64,000 nucleotides of DNA from Planctomycetota bacterium. GTDB taxonomy: Bacteria > Planctomycetota > Planctomycetia > Pirellulales > Pirellulaceae. Position 1 is the stretch's first letter; each line of letters starts with the position of its first letter. Under the pieces are notes generated by a model. That model was not told the DNA's origin and did no database searches. It saw only the letters and a program-made list of their open reading frames with translations. Positions 20,001 through 24,479 of the stretch are shown piece after piece. Location: assembly GCA_029259935.1 (NCBI GenBank), contig JAJDEH010000065.1, forward strand, positions 1 to 64,000, read 5' to 3'. Position numbers and translations under genes: made by a program.

Positions 20001-20188
20001 AAGCGACCGGTCCGGCTAAGCTGAGCGGCCGTGTCCGTTTCGCTGCCACCGAGTTGCACGATAAGGCCGCCGTGCAGTCCAATGTCCTTCGCCGGATCGA
20101 ATTGCTCAGCGTGCGCTAGTGCCGGGAAAAATACGAACGGGGCGACAAGCAAGAGGACGTGGCCGAGAAATAAATTGAAAAACTTCAT
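17090..20188 (-). CDS. Exported PQQ-type beta-propeller protein with N-terminal methyltransferase-like domain
   Basis: The ATG at 20188 (1032 aa) starts a signal peptide (MKFFNLFLGHVLLLVAPFVFF, cleavage after ALAHA); a longer frame to 20347 has no sense upstream. Residues about 35-160 look like a degenerate Rossmann methyltransferase (IVQLGGSETDTAAQL, LIVVRDFTVPVEELFRVL, TPSGSLVVTN). The rest contains PQQ/BamB-like propeller repeats (GEVVEFQ, TGKGMWKITF, GSVKWRRDD, TGDIRWRFTASG, TGEVVWRLRA, GDVLGEVQVP). This fusion is known from planctomycete exported proteins. It is probably a periplasmic or outer-membrane-associated scaffold or PQQ-type dehydrogenase-like protein; substrate unknown. Confidence 0.8.
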   Translation of the reverse strand: MKFFNLFLGHVLLLVAPFVFFPALAHAEQFDPAKDIGLHGGLIVQLGGSETDTAAQLSRTGRFLIHVLERDAKTVQSARAQIRKKGHYGMAWVEQFDESRRLPYAENMVNLIVVRDFTVPVEELFRVLTPSGSLVVTNLELVNKSQVEASDFRFLSGTDSTLIAHKPWPKAMDDWSHPRHAADGNAVSNDTLVGPPQRVRWVAAATSEVEGMVTAGGRNFYGGILARDSFNGLRLWHRDLKKASDTNQAEFNLPKLSRDGPRPVASDRLLFAVLKNRPVAMDARTGEVVVEFQDMVSPKIVMHDGHRIIAADENSIGAFNTETGKGMWKITFSDPRNIVADGNIVAFIQGRVRRGEKVEAVALDAETGSVKWRRDDYSWLDRTTRTVLAKGQLVFEVSTMNDDDADNGIHVVAAETGKHRWSKEYPPGMNHRRQARAMFLEDDLWILHGGKINTSDTKKRTRQPVQVSALDPLTGKTRVSFPAGLTHCFPPVATPNFMFAGELDLTNLKSGEVIANRITKANCSRENGWVPANGLVYTTPKHCTCWPMLRGFVAMAPAVGDDSPASRPVDQIDFLLEKGPADADPAAKGPQEHDWPLYRHDRWRSGSSKAAGPDPKGMKKLWSVALSSSHSSPSESPGPILQDWRDNPVVKGPLSAPTIANGVAYVTRPDSHELIAINTATGDIRWRFTASGRLDTPPAIHRGLCLFGSAAGWVYALRADTGEVVWRLRAAPNEDRIVAYGQVESPWPVPGAVLVMDDIAYFAAGRQPLADGGILVFAVNPLTGQRHWVRRIDSVPQKGFYENSGLEFDPFDILHAEGDGLAMSRWVMSLDGQDVAVDKWNAFAKLNTGAGETWIPRGSWTYGARHQHRFAGEAPRRPLVVFRDDNIYSSLNGTTTVFRRDFDLDKGEEFDSKWITGWKASQLSREDGKPYRTYRIAKGAKWTQDPYTDPQVEQEKPKRGTQLSNRIHAMALAGDGKLFVVHQDGRLKVISTDSGDVLGEVQVPAPAWDGLAIADGCLYLTTQAGELLCLGN

Positions 20189-21084
20189 CGTGATTAACGT
20201 ACCTGGGTCCAGAGGGAAGGAGTTCAAACAAACTGCTGGCCAAACAAAATCCTCGCACATAGCGGCCGCGCGTGCAAATGTGACGAAGTCGCATTGTGGT
20301 GCGACCGTCTCGGCTGTGGTGCAGGCCCCTGAACAAATTGTACGCAAGCAAACGTGGAAGCGGCTAGTGTTGGTTTCATCCCCAAATTTCCAATGAAACC
20401 GGGGGGAAAAATTTTGGAATCTAGGCTTCAGCCTGCCTTTTGCAGCCGGTGAGTTGTAACCAACGTCCGTCGCGCGAAGCGGCGCAACTCGCCGAGTGTA
20501 ACATACAAGCGGTTGCGAAAATGACGACGTGTTGCACTTAATGCCTCTGCCCCAAAACAGGATCGGCCAACGAGTTAGCGCGACGCCGCGTCCATCTTAG
20601 CGTCACAAATCGGTGCGAACCCGTCCGCAATTTTGCAAGCATTTCAAACTGGGTAGGCATCGGCATCCTTGTTTCGCAATTCCCATCAACCGCCGTCCAA
20701 ACTCTGTGTGCCACTGCTTTCAGGCAAGCTTCTCTCGACACGTCTCGACACCGCTCTTAGGAATGCCATCCGGCCCCATTCCAATACCGTCATTGTACAA
20801 CATTCGAAGCGACCGAACAGATTTACCAAGCACGGACTTGGCTCGCTCGAAGGCTATGGCTGGAACGGACCCGGCTCGCTCGAAGTTCAACAGGAGCTAA
20901 TTTCACGCTCGGCTGTTCTGGCCGCTGGAATAAATCGGCGGCTTGGCGCATCCAATAAGGCAAGTCGCGAACCTTTCCGTGGTTGGGGCGTCTAATTTAC
21001 TGTCAGCCAAATGTTGGTTGGCACTTGAAGCACGAAGAAATGGGTTTTGACGGTTAGAAGAACATGCAATCCACAAGACACAAC
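20189..21084. other. Long intergenic region before the tRNA array
   Basis: About 900 bp without a supported gene. It holds a partial copy of the palindromic repeat found at 35236-35292 (here 20292-20331), a small AGGC-ttca-GCCT hairpin near 20424, and two direct copies of GGCTCGCTCGAAG (about 20838-20850 and 20873-20885). Short ORFs here look random. Confidence 0.4.
20292..20331. repeat. Partial copy of dispersed palindromic repeat
   Basis: The stretch TTGTGGTGC, then two variable bases, then CCGTCTCGGCTG matches the left arm of the complete hairpin element at 35236-35292; its right arm is rearranged (TGGTGCAGGCCCCTG). It is probably a decayed copy of the same REP-like family. Confidence 0.6.
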
Positions 21085-21159
21085 GCGAAGCAGAGTTGGC
21101 TCGGACGGAGCGAACTCACCGGCGGCTCAGCCAATGCGCTGAGTTCGTATCCGCTTCGC
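21085..21159 (+). ncRNA. Candidate structured RNA upstream of the tRNA array
   Basis: GCGAAGC (21085-21091) and GCTTCGC (21153-21159) can close a 7-bp stem around an 8-bp hairpin, CGAACTCA (21111-21118) with TGAGTTCG (21140-21147). The 75-nt fold is cloverleaf-sized but has no T-arm. A TTGACG is at 21046, a possible -35, and an intrinsic terminator-like hairpin follows at 21193-21226. Together these look like a short terminated transcript. The exact ends are uncertain. Confidence 0.45.
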
Positions 21160-21192
21160 CTGTGACATTGGGTGCCTTGTTGGTTCTTCCGC

Positions 21193-21226
21193 AAAACCCG
21201 GTGTCAAAGCGACATCGGGTTTTTTT
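21193..21226 (+). terminator. Intrinsic terminator directly before the first tRNA
   Basis: AAAACCCGGTGTC pairs with GACATCGGGTTTT (13 bp including one G-T pair) around the loop AAAGC and is followed by three more T. It ends only two bases before tRNA-Lys, so any transcript reading into the array from upstream must pass it. Confidence 0.7.
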
Positions 21227-21228
21227 AT

Positions 21229-21300
21229 GGGACCGAAGTGTTATGGCAGCATCGCTGGCTCTTAACCAGGCGGGTCGGGGTTCGAATCCCTGCGGTCCTA
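21229..21300 (+). tRNA. tRNA-Lys (CTT)
   Basis: Acceptor GGGACCG/CGGTCCT, anticodon CTT at 21261-21263 in loop CTCTTAA with T33, and T-loop TTCGAAT. Base 8 is A instead of U, and pair 27-43 is mismatched. Discriminator A73 is followed by CT, not CCA. This is the first member of the array. Confidence 0.85.
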
Positions 21301-21388
21301 CTTTGGTTGGGCGAAAGGTGGAAAGAGGAACTCGCTTCTCTGACCCTATTCGACCGAACTGTTCCTTGAAAATTTGGTAATCGCAAAA

Positions 21389-21459
21389 GCGTCCATGATG
21401 TAACGGTAGCCTGCTGCCTTGCCGTGGCGGAAGTGTGGGTTCGATTCCCGCTGGACGCT
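21389..21459 (+). tRNA. tRNA-Gly (GCC)
   Basis: Acceptor GCGTCCA/TGGACGC is perfect. Anticodon GCC is at 21421-21423 in loop TTGCCGT, the T-loop is TTCGATT, and discriminator T73 is the usual Gly identity base. CT follows directly. Confidence 0.9.
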
Positions 21460-21467
21460 CTTGATTT

Positions 21468-21541
21468 CAGGATGTGGGGAAGCCTGGCATCCCGCGTGCC
21501 TTGGGAGCACGAGAACGTCGGTTCGAATCCGACCGTCCTGA
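21468..21541 (+). tRNA. tRNA-Pro (TGG)
   Basis: Acceptor CAGGATG/CGTCCTG, D-stem GGGA/TCCC, a perfect anticodon stem CGTGC/GCACG with TGG at 21502-21504, and T-stem GTCGG/CCGAC. Discriminator A73 is followed by CT. It starts 8 bases after tRNA-Gly ends. Confidence 0.92.
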
Positions 21542-21564
21542 CTGAATGACTCTGATAGAACGAT

Positions 21565-21638
21565 GCGGTGGGTCCCGTGCTGGTACGGGAGGGCGACTGT
21601 TAATCGCTTCGACGCAGGTTCGATTCCCGCAGAGCACT
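21565..21638 (+). tRNA. tRNA-Asn (GTT), unusual 5' half
   Basis: The anticodon arm GGCGA/TCGCT carries GTT at 21599-21601, the T-arm is GCAGG-TTCGATT-CCCGC, and the 3' acceptor strand AGAGCAC is followed by T73 and CT. A D-arm CCCG-tgctggta-CGGG (21574-21589) is plausible. The 5' acceptor strand is unclear: GTGCT at 21577-21581 pairs with AGCAC but overlaps the D-arm, while CTCT at 21550-21553 pairs with AGAG but leaves an extra loop. The listed start is therefore approximate. Confidence 0.6.
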
Positions 21639-21660
21639 CTGAAGAACAACTTTATCCCAC

Positions 21661-21732
21661 GGTCCCGTGGTCCAACGGTCACGACACTTGGCTTACATCC
21701 AGGAAACGATGGTTCGATTCCATCCGGGACTA
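21661..21732 (+). tRNA. tRNA-Val (TAC)
   Basis: Acceptor GGTCCCG/CGGGACT, anticodon TAC at 21694-21696 in loop CTTACAT, and a perfect T-stem GATGG/CCATC. A73 is followed by CT. Confidence 0.9.
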
Positions 21733-21744
21733 CTTTGTTTGAAA

Positions 21745-21790
21745 CAACGCGGTCTGTCGCGCCGACTGACGGAGCGGGCGCACCGCGTTG
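21745..21790. ncRNA. Long hairpin in the Val-Leu tRNA spacer
   Basis: CAACGCGGT (21745-21753) pairs perfectly with ACCGCGTTG (21782-21790), and inside it GCGCC (21759-21763) pairs with GGCGC (21777-21781). The 46-nt fold has no anticodon or T-arm, so it is not a tRNA; it may be a processing or regulatory element of the array transcript. Confidence 0.5.
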
Positions 21791-21824
21791 ACCACGTAAA
21801 TCAACGACCAAGCAAATCAACAAC

Positions 21825-21898
21825 GGCTCGGTAGGCAATCGGCAGACCACCTTGGCTTAGAACCAGGGATGCTGTGGGTTCGACTCCCACCTGGGCCA
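21825..21898 (+). tRNA. tRNA-Leu (TAG), class I variable loop
   Basis: Acceptor GGCTCGG/CTGGGCC, U8-A9 present, anticodon stem CTTGG/CCAGG with TAG at 21858-21860, and T-stem GTGGG/CCCAC. The variable loop is only about six bases, whereas bacterial Leu tRNAs normally have a long class II arm. A73 is the Leu discriminator and is followed by CT. Confidence 0.87.
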
Positions 21899-21922
21899 CT
21901 AACAGGCTTGAGTCCTGAGATG

Positions 21923-21963
21923 GGAGGTCTAGTTCAACGACCGCCATTCAGCCTCGGGCCTCC
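21923..21963. ncRNA. tRNA-like minihelix without T-arm
   Basis: GGAGGTC (21923-21929) and GGCCTCC (21957-21963) form a 7-bp acceptor-like stem enclosing only 27 bases. No T-arm or convincing anticodon loop is visible, and CT does not follow. It may be a decayed or minimal tRNA-like hairpin. Confidence 0.3.
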
Positions 21964-21974
21964 GGACTAGTTTC

Positions 21975-22047
21975 GTCCTCGTGGAGCAGCGGAGTGCTCG
22001 CCTGCCTGTCACGCAGGAGGTCGTGGGTTCAAATCCCATCGGGGACG
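21975..22047 (+). tRNA. tRNA-Asp (GTC)
   Basis: Acceptor GTCCTCG/CGGGGAC, a perfect anticodon stem CCTGC/GCAGG with GTC at 22008-22010, and T-loop TTCAAAT. Discriminator G73 is the Asp identity base; CT follows. Confidence 0.92.
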
Positions 22048-22118
22048 CTTTCAATCGATATGGCACGGTAAGCGGTGGATGAGAATTCGCCTCGTTCATC
22101 GGCTACGGAAATAAACAT

Positions 22119-22199
22119 GCGTCGGCTGGGCATTGGCGAGCCCACGTGGCCGTAACCCACACGCCCCTGGCTGTGCAGGTTCAACTCCTGCCCGGCGCA
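22119..22199 (+). tRNA. tRNA-Tyr (GTA), class II
   Basis: Acceptor GCGTCGG/CCGGCGC, D-stem GGGC/GCCC, and anticodon GTA at 22152-22154. The 13-base variable arm has a GCC-cct-GGC hairpin, as expected for bacterial Tyr. Base 33 is C instead of U and base 8 is C, both unusual. A73 is followed by CT. Confidence 0.85.
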
Positions 22200-22218
22200 C
22201 TGAACACAATCTAAAAAC

Positions 22219-22291
22219 GGCGCGGTGCGATGATGGTTTTGCAGCGAGGCTTTCAATCTTGCCAGCGCGGGTTCGATTCCCGTCCGCGTCA
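22219..22291 (+). tRNA. tRNA-Glu (TTC)
   Basis: Acceptor GGCGCGG/CCGCGTC, D-stem GCGA/TTGC, anticodon TTC at 22252-22254 in loop CTTTCAA, and T-stem GCGGG/CCCGT. A73 is followed by CT. A second Glu tRNA with CTC follows in the array. Confidence 0.88.
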
Positions 22292-22302
22292 CTTAGCCGC
22301 CG

Positions 22303-22379
22303 GTTGAAAAACAGTAGGCCGGACCGAGGAGTGAAGCGACGACGTTCCGGCATCCACGATTACACCCTTCGTTTTCAAC
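22303..22379. ncRNA. Structured RNA in the Glu-Glu tRNA spacer
   Basis: GTTGAAAAAC (22303-22312) pairs with GTTTTCAAC (22371-22379) with one bulged A, and an inner CCGGA (22319-22323) pairs with TCCGG (22346-22350). The 77-nt element is tRNA-sized but lacks tRNA arms. Confidence 0.4.
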
Positions 22380-22408
22380 AGACTGCAATTGAAGAGACTA
22401 ACGAACAC

Positions 22409-22479
22409 GGCCCGTTCGTCTAGCGGCAGGATGCGAGATTCTCATTCTCGCGACATGGGTTCGATTCCCATACGGGTCA
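22409..22479 (+). tRNA. tRNA-Glu (CTC)
   Basis: Acceptor GGCCCGT/ACGGGTC, a perfect anticodon stem CGAGA/TCTCG with CTC at 22441-22443, and a perfect T-stem ATGGG/CCCAT. A73 is followed by CT. Confidence 0.92.
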
Positions 22480-22482
22480 CTG

Positions 22483-22513
22483 AAATTCGGCTTCATGCCG
22501 GGTGCGAATTTTT
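22483..22513 (+). terminator. Terminator-like hairpin inside the array
   Basis: AAATTCG (22483-22489) pairs with CGAATTT (22505-22511), followed by two further T; an alternative inner stem CGGC/GCCG also fits. It lies directly after tRNA-Glu (CTC) and could attenuate transcription of the second half of the array. Confidence 0.4.
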
Positions 22514-22518
22514 GATAT

Positions 22519-22587
22519 CGCGGATGGGCCAGTGCTCAGTGGAGTTTCATACGTTCCACCTTCCGGGTGCGATCCCCGGATCCGCTA
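22519..22587 (+). tRNA. tRNA-Met (CAT), degenerate
   Basis: Acceptor CGCGGAT/ATCCGCT leaves a C1-T72 mismatch, reminiscent of the unpaired 1-72 of bacterial initiator tRNA, and the start CGCGG is also initiator-like. The anticodon stem GGAGT/GTTCC lacks the initiator G-C triplet; CAT is at 22548-22550. The D-region is short, base 8 is G and the T-loop is TGCGATC with G55. A73 is followed by CT. Initiator or elongator status is unclear. Confidence 0.7.
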
Positions 22588-22593
22588 CTTTAC

Positions 22594-22669
22594 GGCCAGG
22601 TACGCAAACAGGCAAAGCGGTTACGTTGAGAGCGTGGCGATTTTGTGGGTTCGACTCCCACTCTGGTCA
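22594..22669 (+). tRNA. tRNA-Leu (GAG), class I variable loop
   Basis: Acceptor GGCCAGG/TCTGGTC, U8-A9, D-stem CGC/GCG, anticodon GAG at 22628-22630 in loop TTGAGAG, and T-stem GTGGG/CCCAC. The variable loop has about seven bases, again too short for a normal bacterial Leu tRNA. A73 is followed by CT. Confidence 0.85.
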
Positions 22670-22717
22670 CTAGAAATCGAATCGGTTCACTAAGAATCGA
22701 TACGGTCATTAAGAACA
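22664..22717 (+). repeat. Short degenerate tandem repeat in the Leu-Thr spacer
   Basis: Three consecutive units start GGTCACTAGAAATCGA, GGTTCACTAAGAATCGA and GGTCATTAAGAA, with a period of about 19-20 bases. The first unit overlaps the 3' end of tRNA-Leu, so part of the tRNA end appears to have been copied into the spacer. Confidence 0.55.
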
Positions 22718-22718
22718 T

Positions 22719-22789
22719 GGTCTGTAGGTGTTTCGGCCGCACGCTTCCGTGGTAGGGAAGAAGGCCGGGTTCAATTCCCGGACGGACCT
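22719..22789 (+). tRNA. tRNA-Thr (GGT)
   Basis: Acceptor GGTCTGT/ACGGACC, a perfect anticodon stem CTTCC/GGAAG with GGT at 22751-22753, and a perfect T-stem CCGGG/CCCGG. Base 8 is A. T73 is followed by CT. Confidence 0.88.
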
Positions 22790-22800
22790 CTCGAACAGAT

Positions 22801-22871
22801 GGGCTGCTCGTTCAATGGTAGGACGCTTGGTTTGCACCCAGGTAATTGGGGTTCGACTCCCCGTCGGTCCA
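22801..22871 (+). tRNA. tRNA-Ala (TGC)
   Basis: Acceptor GGGCTGC/TCGGTCC with one mismatch at pair 7-66, anticodon stem CTTGG/CCAGG with TGC at 22833-22835, and T-loop TTCGACT. A73 is followed by CT and then at once by the ATG of a small ORF. Confidence 0.87.
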
Positions 22872-22873
22872 CT

Positions 22874-23038
22874 ATGAGCCGACAACGACGTAAAACCGCG
22901 GGAAAACGCCGCCGCAAAGTGCGCTGCTCGATGTGTACTGAATTTCGCTGGCTGGGAAACGCCAAAGGACGTTTCAAGCCCAAGGATGAACGCGAAATGC
23001 GGGATCAGGCGCGGCTCAACGAATTTGAATACGAATGA
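22874..23038 (+). CDS. 54-residue basic CxxC protein inside the tRNA array
   Basis: The ORF begins at an ATG two bases after the tRNA-Ala discriminator and encodes a very basic N-terminus (MSRQRRKTAGKRRRKVRCSM), a single C-S-M-C pair, a W-L-G-N-A-K-G-R-F motif and a charged C-terminus. There is no room for a ribosome-binding site, so translation would have to use a leaderless mRNA made by tRNA 3' cleavage, or run through from upstream. Size, charge and the CxxC suggest nucleic-acid or ribosome binding. I do not recognise a named family. Confidence 0.6.
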   Translation: MSRQRRKTAGKRRRKVRCSMCTEFRWLGNAKGRFKPKDEREMRDQARLNEFEYE

Positions 23039-23063
23039 ATTTGAAGACGAATGAATTGAACAC

Positions 23064-23134
23064 GGGCTCATGGTCCAACGGGACGACACTGCCCTGGCGT
23101 GGCGGAAATCGGGGTTCGATTCCCCGTGGGTCCA
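23064..23134 (+). tRNA. tRNA-Ala (GGC)
   Basis: Acceptor GGGCTCA/TGGGTCC, anticodon stem CTGCC/GGCGG with GGC at 23096-23098, and a perfect T-stem CGGGG/CCCCG. A73 is followed by CT. It lacks the G3-U70 placement seen in E. coli Ala only if numbering shifts; as drawn, pair 3-70 is G-T, the Ala identity pair. Confidence 0.92.
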
Positions 23135-23145
23135 CTTTCGAAAAC

Positions 23146-23231
23146 GGAAGGCAGCCGGATACGGCTTGCCGGGCCGGTTTGCTAAACCGTGCGACCTCGC
23201 GGTCATGTGGGTTCAAATCCCATGCCTTCCG
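23146..23231 (+). tRNA. tRNA-Ser (GCT), class II
   Basis: A perfect acceptor GGAAGGC/GCCTTCC, anticodon GCT at 23181-23183 in loop TTGCTAA, a long variable arm with GACC-tcgc-GGTC, and T-loop TTCAAAT. G73 is the Ser discriminator and is followed by CT. Base 8 is A. Confidence 0.9.
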
Positions 23232-23250
23232 CTTAACCCAAGTGATAACC

Positions 23251-23640
23251 ATGCACACGACAAAATATCTGACGAGGAACATTCGAGACGGTCCTTCGGC
23301 CTTCGCGCCGGAGGTACTGTCTCATGCGGATTTCAGGAATTTGGATGTCGCAGCGCAAGCTGCGCTGTGTCGCTCAGATACCGGCGATGATCCGGATGCT
23401 TAACGACGGTGGTTGGTTGCCGAGGATCACGATCAGCCGATCAGAAGATGGTTCTCTTCAACTCGAAGACGGACATCATCGTCTAACAGCGATCTGGCTC
23501 TCACCGGTCGGCGGCACTTAAAGCAGGACGAATATTGGTTGCTGGAAAAGGAGCAATGGCGGCCAAGATTCGGCAAGACCGTTGAGCTTTTGGCTCGCTG
23601 TGAAGTCTGGGCAACTTGCTGTTCTTTGGCTCAACGTTGA
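23251..23640 (+). pseudogene. Frameshifted ParB-like gene between tRNAs
   Basis: Three reading-frame segments join into one sensible protein: MHTTKYLTRN to DVAAQAALC in one frame, then AQIPAMIRMLNDGGWLPRI and the block LEDGHHRLTAIWLS in the next, then back to the first frame for GRRHLKQDEYWLLEKEQW to the stop at 23640. The LEDGHHRLTA block resembles the conserved D-G-x-x-R box of ParB/Srx-type N-domains. The two shifts, near 23365 and 23505, compensate each other. It is either a decayed gene or has assembly errors. It lies between tRNA-Ser and tRNA-Arg. Confidence 0.55.
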
Positions 23641-23645
23641 TTCAT

Positions 23646-23717
23646 GGCTCGATGGTGAAACGGACATCATGTCTCGCTTCTAACGAGAAGTTCCGGGTTC
23701 GATTCCTGGTCGGGCTA
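23646..23717 (+). tRNA. tRNA-Arg (TCT)
   Basis: Acceptor GGCTCGA/TCGGGCT, a perfect anticodon stem TCTCG/CGAGA with TCT at 23679-23681, and T-loop TTCGATT. A73 is followed by CT. Confidence 0.9.
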
Positions 23718-23745
23718 CTCTTGAAAATTGAAAACCGAAACAGAC

Positions 23746-23830
23746 GGAAGGGCAACCCGATTGGCGACGGGACCCGGTTGGAAGCCGGACGAGCCTCGCG
23801 GCCTTGAGGGTTCGATTCCCTCTCCTTCCG
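23746..23830 (+). tRNA. tRNA-Ser (GGA), class II
   Basis: Acceptor GGAAGGG/TCCTTCC, D-stem CCCG/CGGG, anticodon GGA at 23780-23782, a long variable arm with a GCC-tcgc-GGC hairpin, and a perfect T-stem GAGGG/CCCTC. G73 is followed by CT. Base 8 is C. Confidence 0.9.
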
Positions 23831-23865
23831 CTGAACCTTGCACTCAAAACAATTGTCTTCAATAT

Positions 23866-23939
23866 GGTGTCCGTGGTGTACGTGGTAGGCACGTCTGCCT
23901 GTGAAGCAGAAGGTGTGGGTTCAACTCCCATCGGATACC
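23866..23939 (+). tRNA. tRNA-His (GTG)
   Basis: Acceptor GTGTCCG/CGGATAC plus a G at position -1 (23866) that can pair with C73, the signature of tRNA-His. The anticodon stem TCTGC/GCAGA is perfect with GTG at 23901-23903. CT follows C73. Confidence 0.95.
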
Positions 23940-23955
23940 CTTCACTGAGAATTAC

Positions 23956-24025
23956 ACGAGTGTGCTCCTGGGAGAGCAGCCAGATTCCAAACCTGGCCGA
24001 CAGGGTTCGACTCCTTGCGCTCGTG
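23956..24025 (+). tRNA. tRNA-Trp (CCA)
   Basis: Acceptor ACGAGTG/CGCTCGT, extended by a C-G pair outside, D-stem GCTC/GAGC, anticodon CCA at 23987-23989, and T-stem CAGGG/CCTTG. G73 is the Trp identity base and is followed by CT. It is the last tRNA of the array. Confidence 0.9.
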
Positions 24026-24054
24026 CTTGCCGCGTGAGTCACTTCGAAAAAGTA

Positions 24055-24095
24055 AAACCCTCGCCGAGGCTTGCCTGTGCCAGCGGCGAGGGTTT
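24055..24095 (+). terminator. Intrinsic terminator-like hairpin closing the tRNA array
   Basis: AAACCCTCGCCG pairs perfectly with CGGCGAGGGTTT over 12 bp, 30 bases after tRNA-Trp. The stem ends in AAA/TTT. The following T-tract is short. Confidence 0.7.
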
Positions 24096-24142
24096 CGTGC
24101 GAACGGGCCGTCTGCCCCAACGGTCCGAACGTTTGACAGCAA

Positions 24143-24479
24143 AAGATTACTTGAGTTCTTGGTTTGATTCCATATCAGATGTCGTGTGCCGCGAATTGGA
24201 ATTGCTTTGCTGTTCTTACTGCTGTCGCACTCGTGTCTTCGATCGTTGTCTAAACACTAGCATCGAAATTTCGCACCTACGCAACCGAGCAGTTTTTCCG
24301 AAGTCGCCTTGCGGTTATCCGCAGTCGTTGCAGTCGCCGATGCGGTGTGAGCGGCAAAGAGCGGTCGCCAGAGATACGCCGTGCGGGGAATACGGCTATG
24401 TGAGCGGTCCGAGTAATTTCGTGGCGTGAACGAGCGGAATTTGATGTTTCCGGACAAATGACGCTCACGGCACCCCCGT
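24143..24479. other. Intergenic region after the array
   Basis: No gene is seen. Just before and at its start (about 24109-24176) is a weak tRNA-like stretch: CGTCTGC can pair with TCAGATG and there is a TTTGATT loop, but the T-stem and anticodon stem do not form. It may be a decayed tRNA. Confidence 0.35.

Noticed and set aside
21096..24120. Several ORFs of 60-165 codons on both strands across the tRNA array
   Set aside because: They run through tRNA genes; phrases such as NRGSIPRG-type repeats are translated T-arms, not protein domains.
24109..24176. Possible 21st tRNA after the array
   Set aside because: Acceptor strands CGTCTGC/TCAGATG and a TTTGATT loop exist, but no T-stem or anticodon stem forms and CT does not follow.
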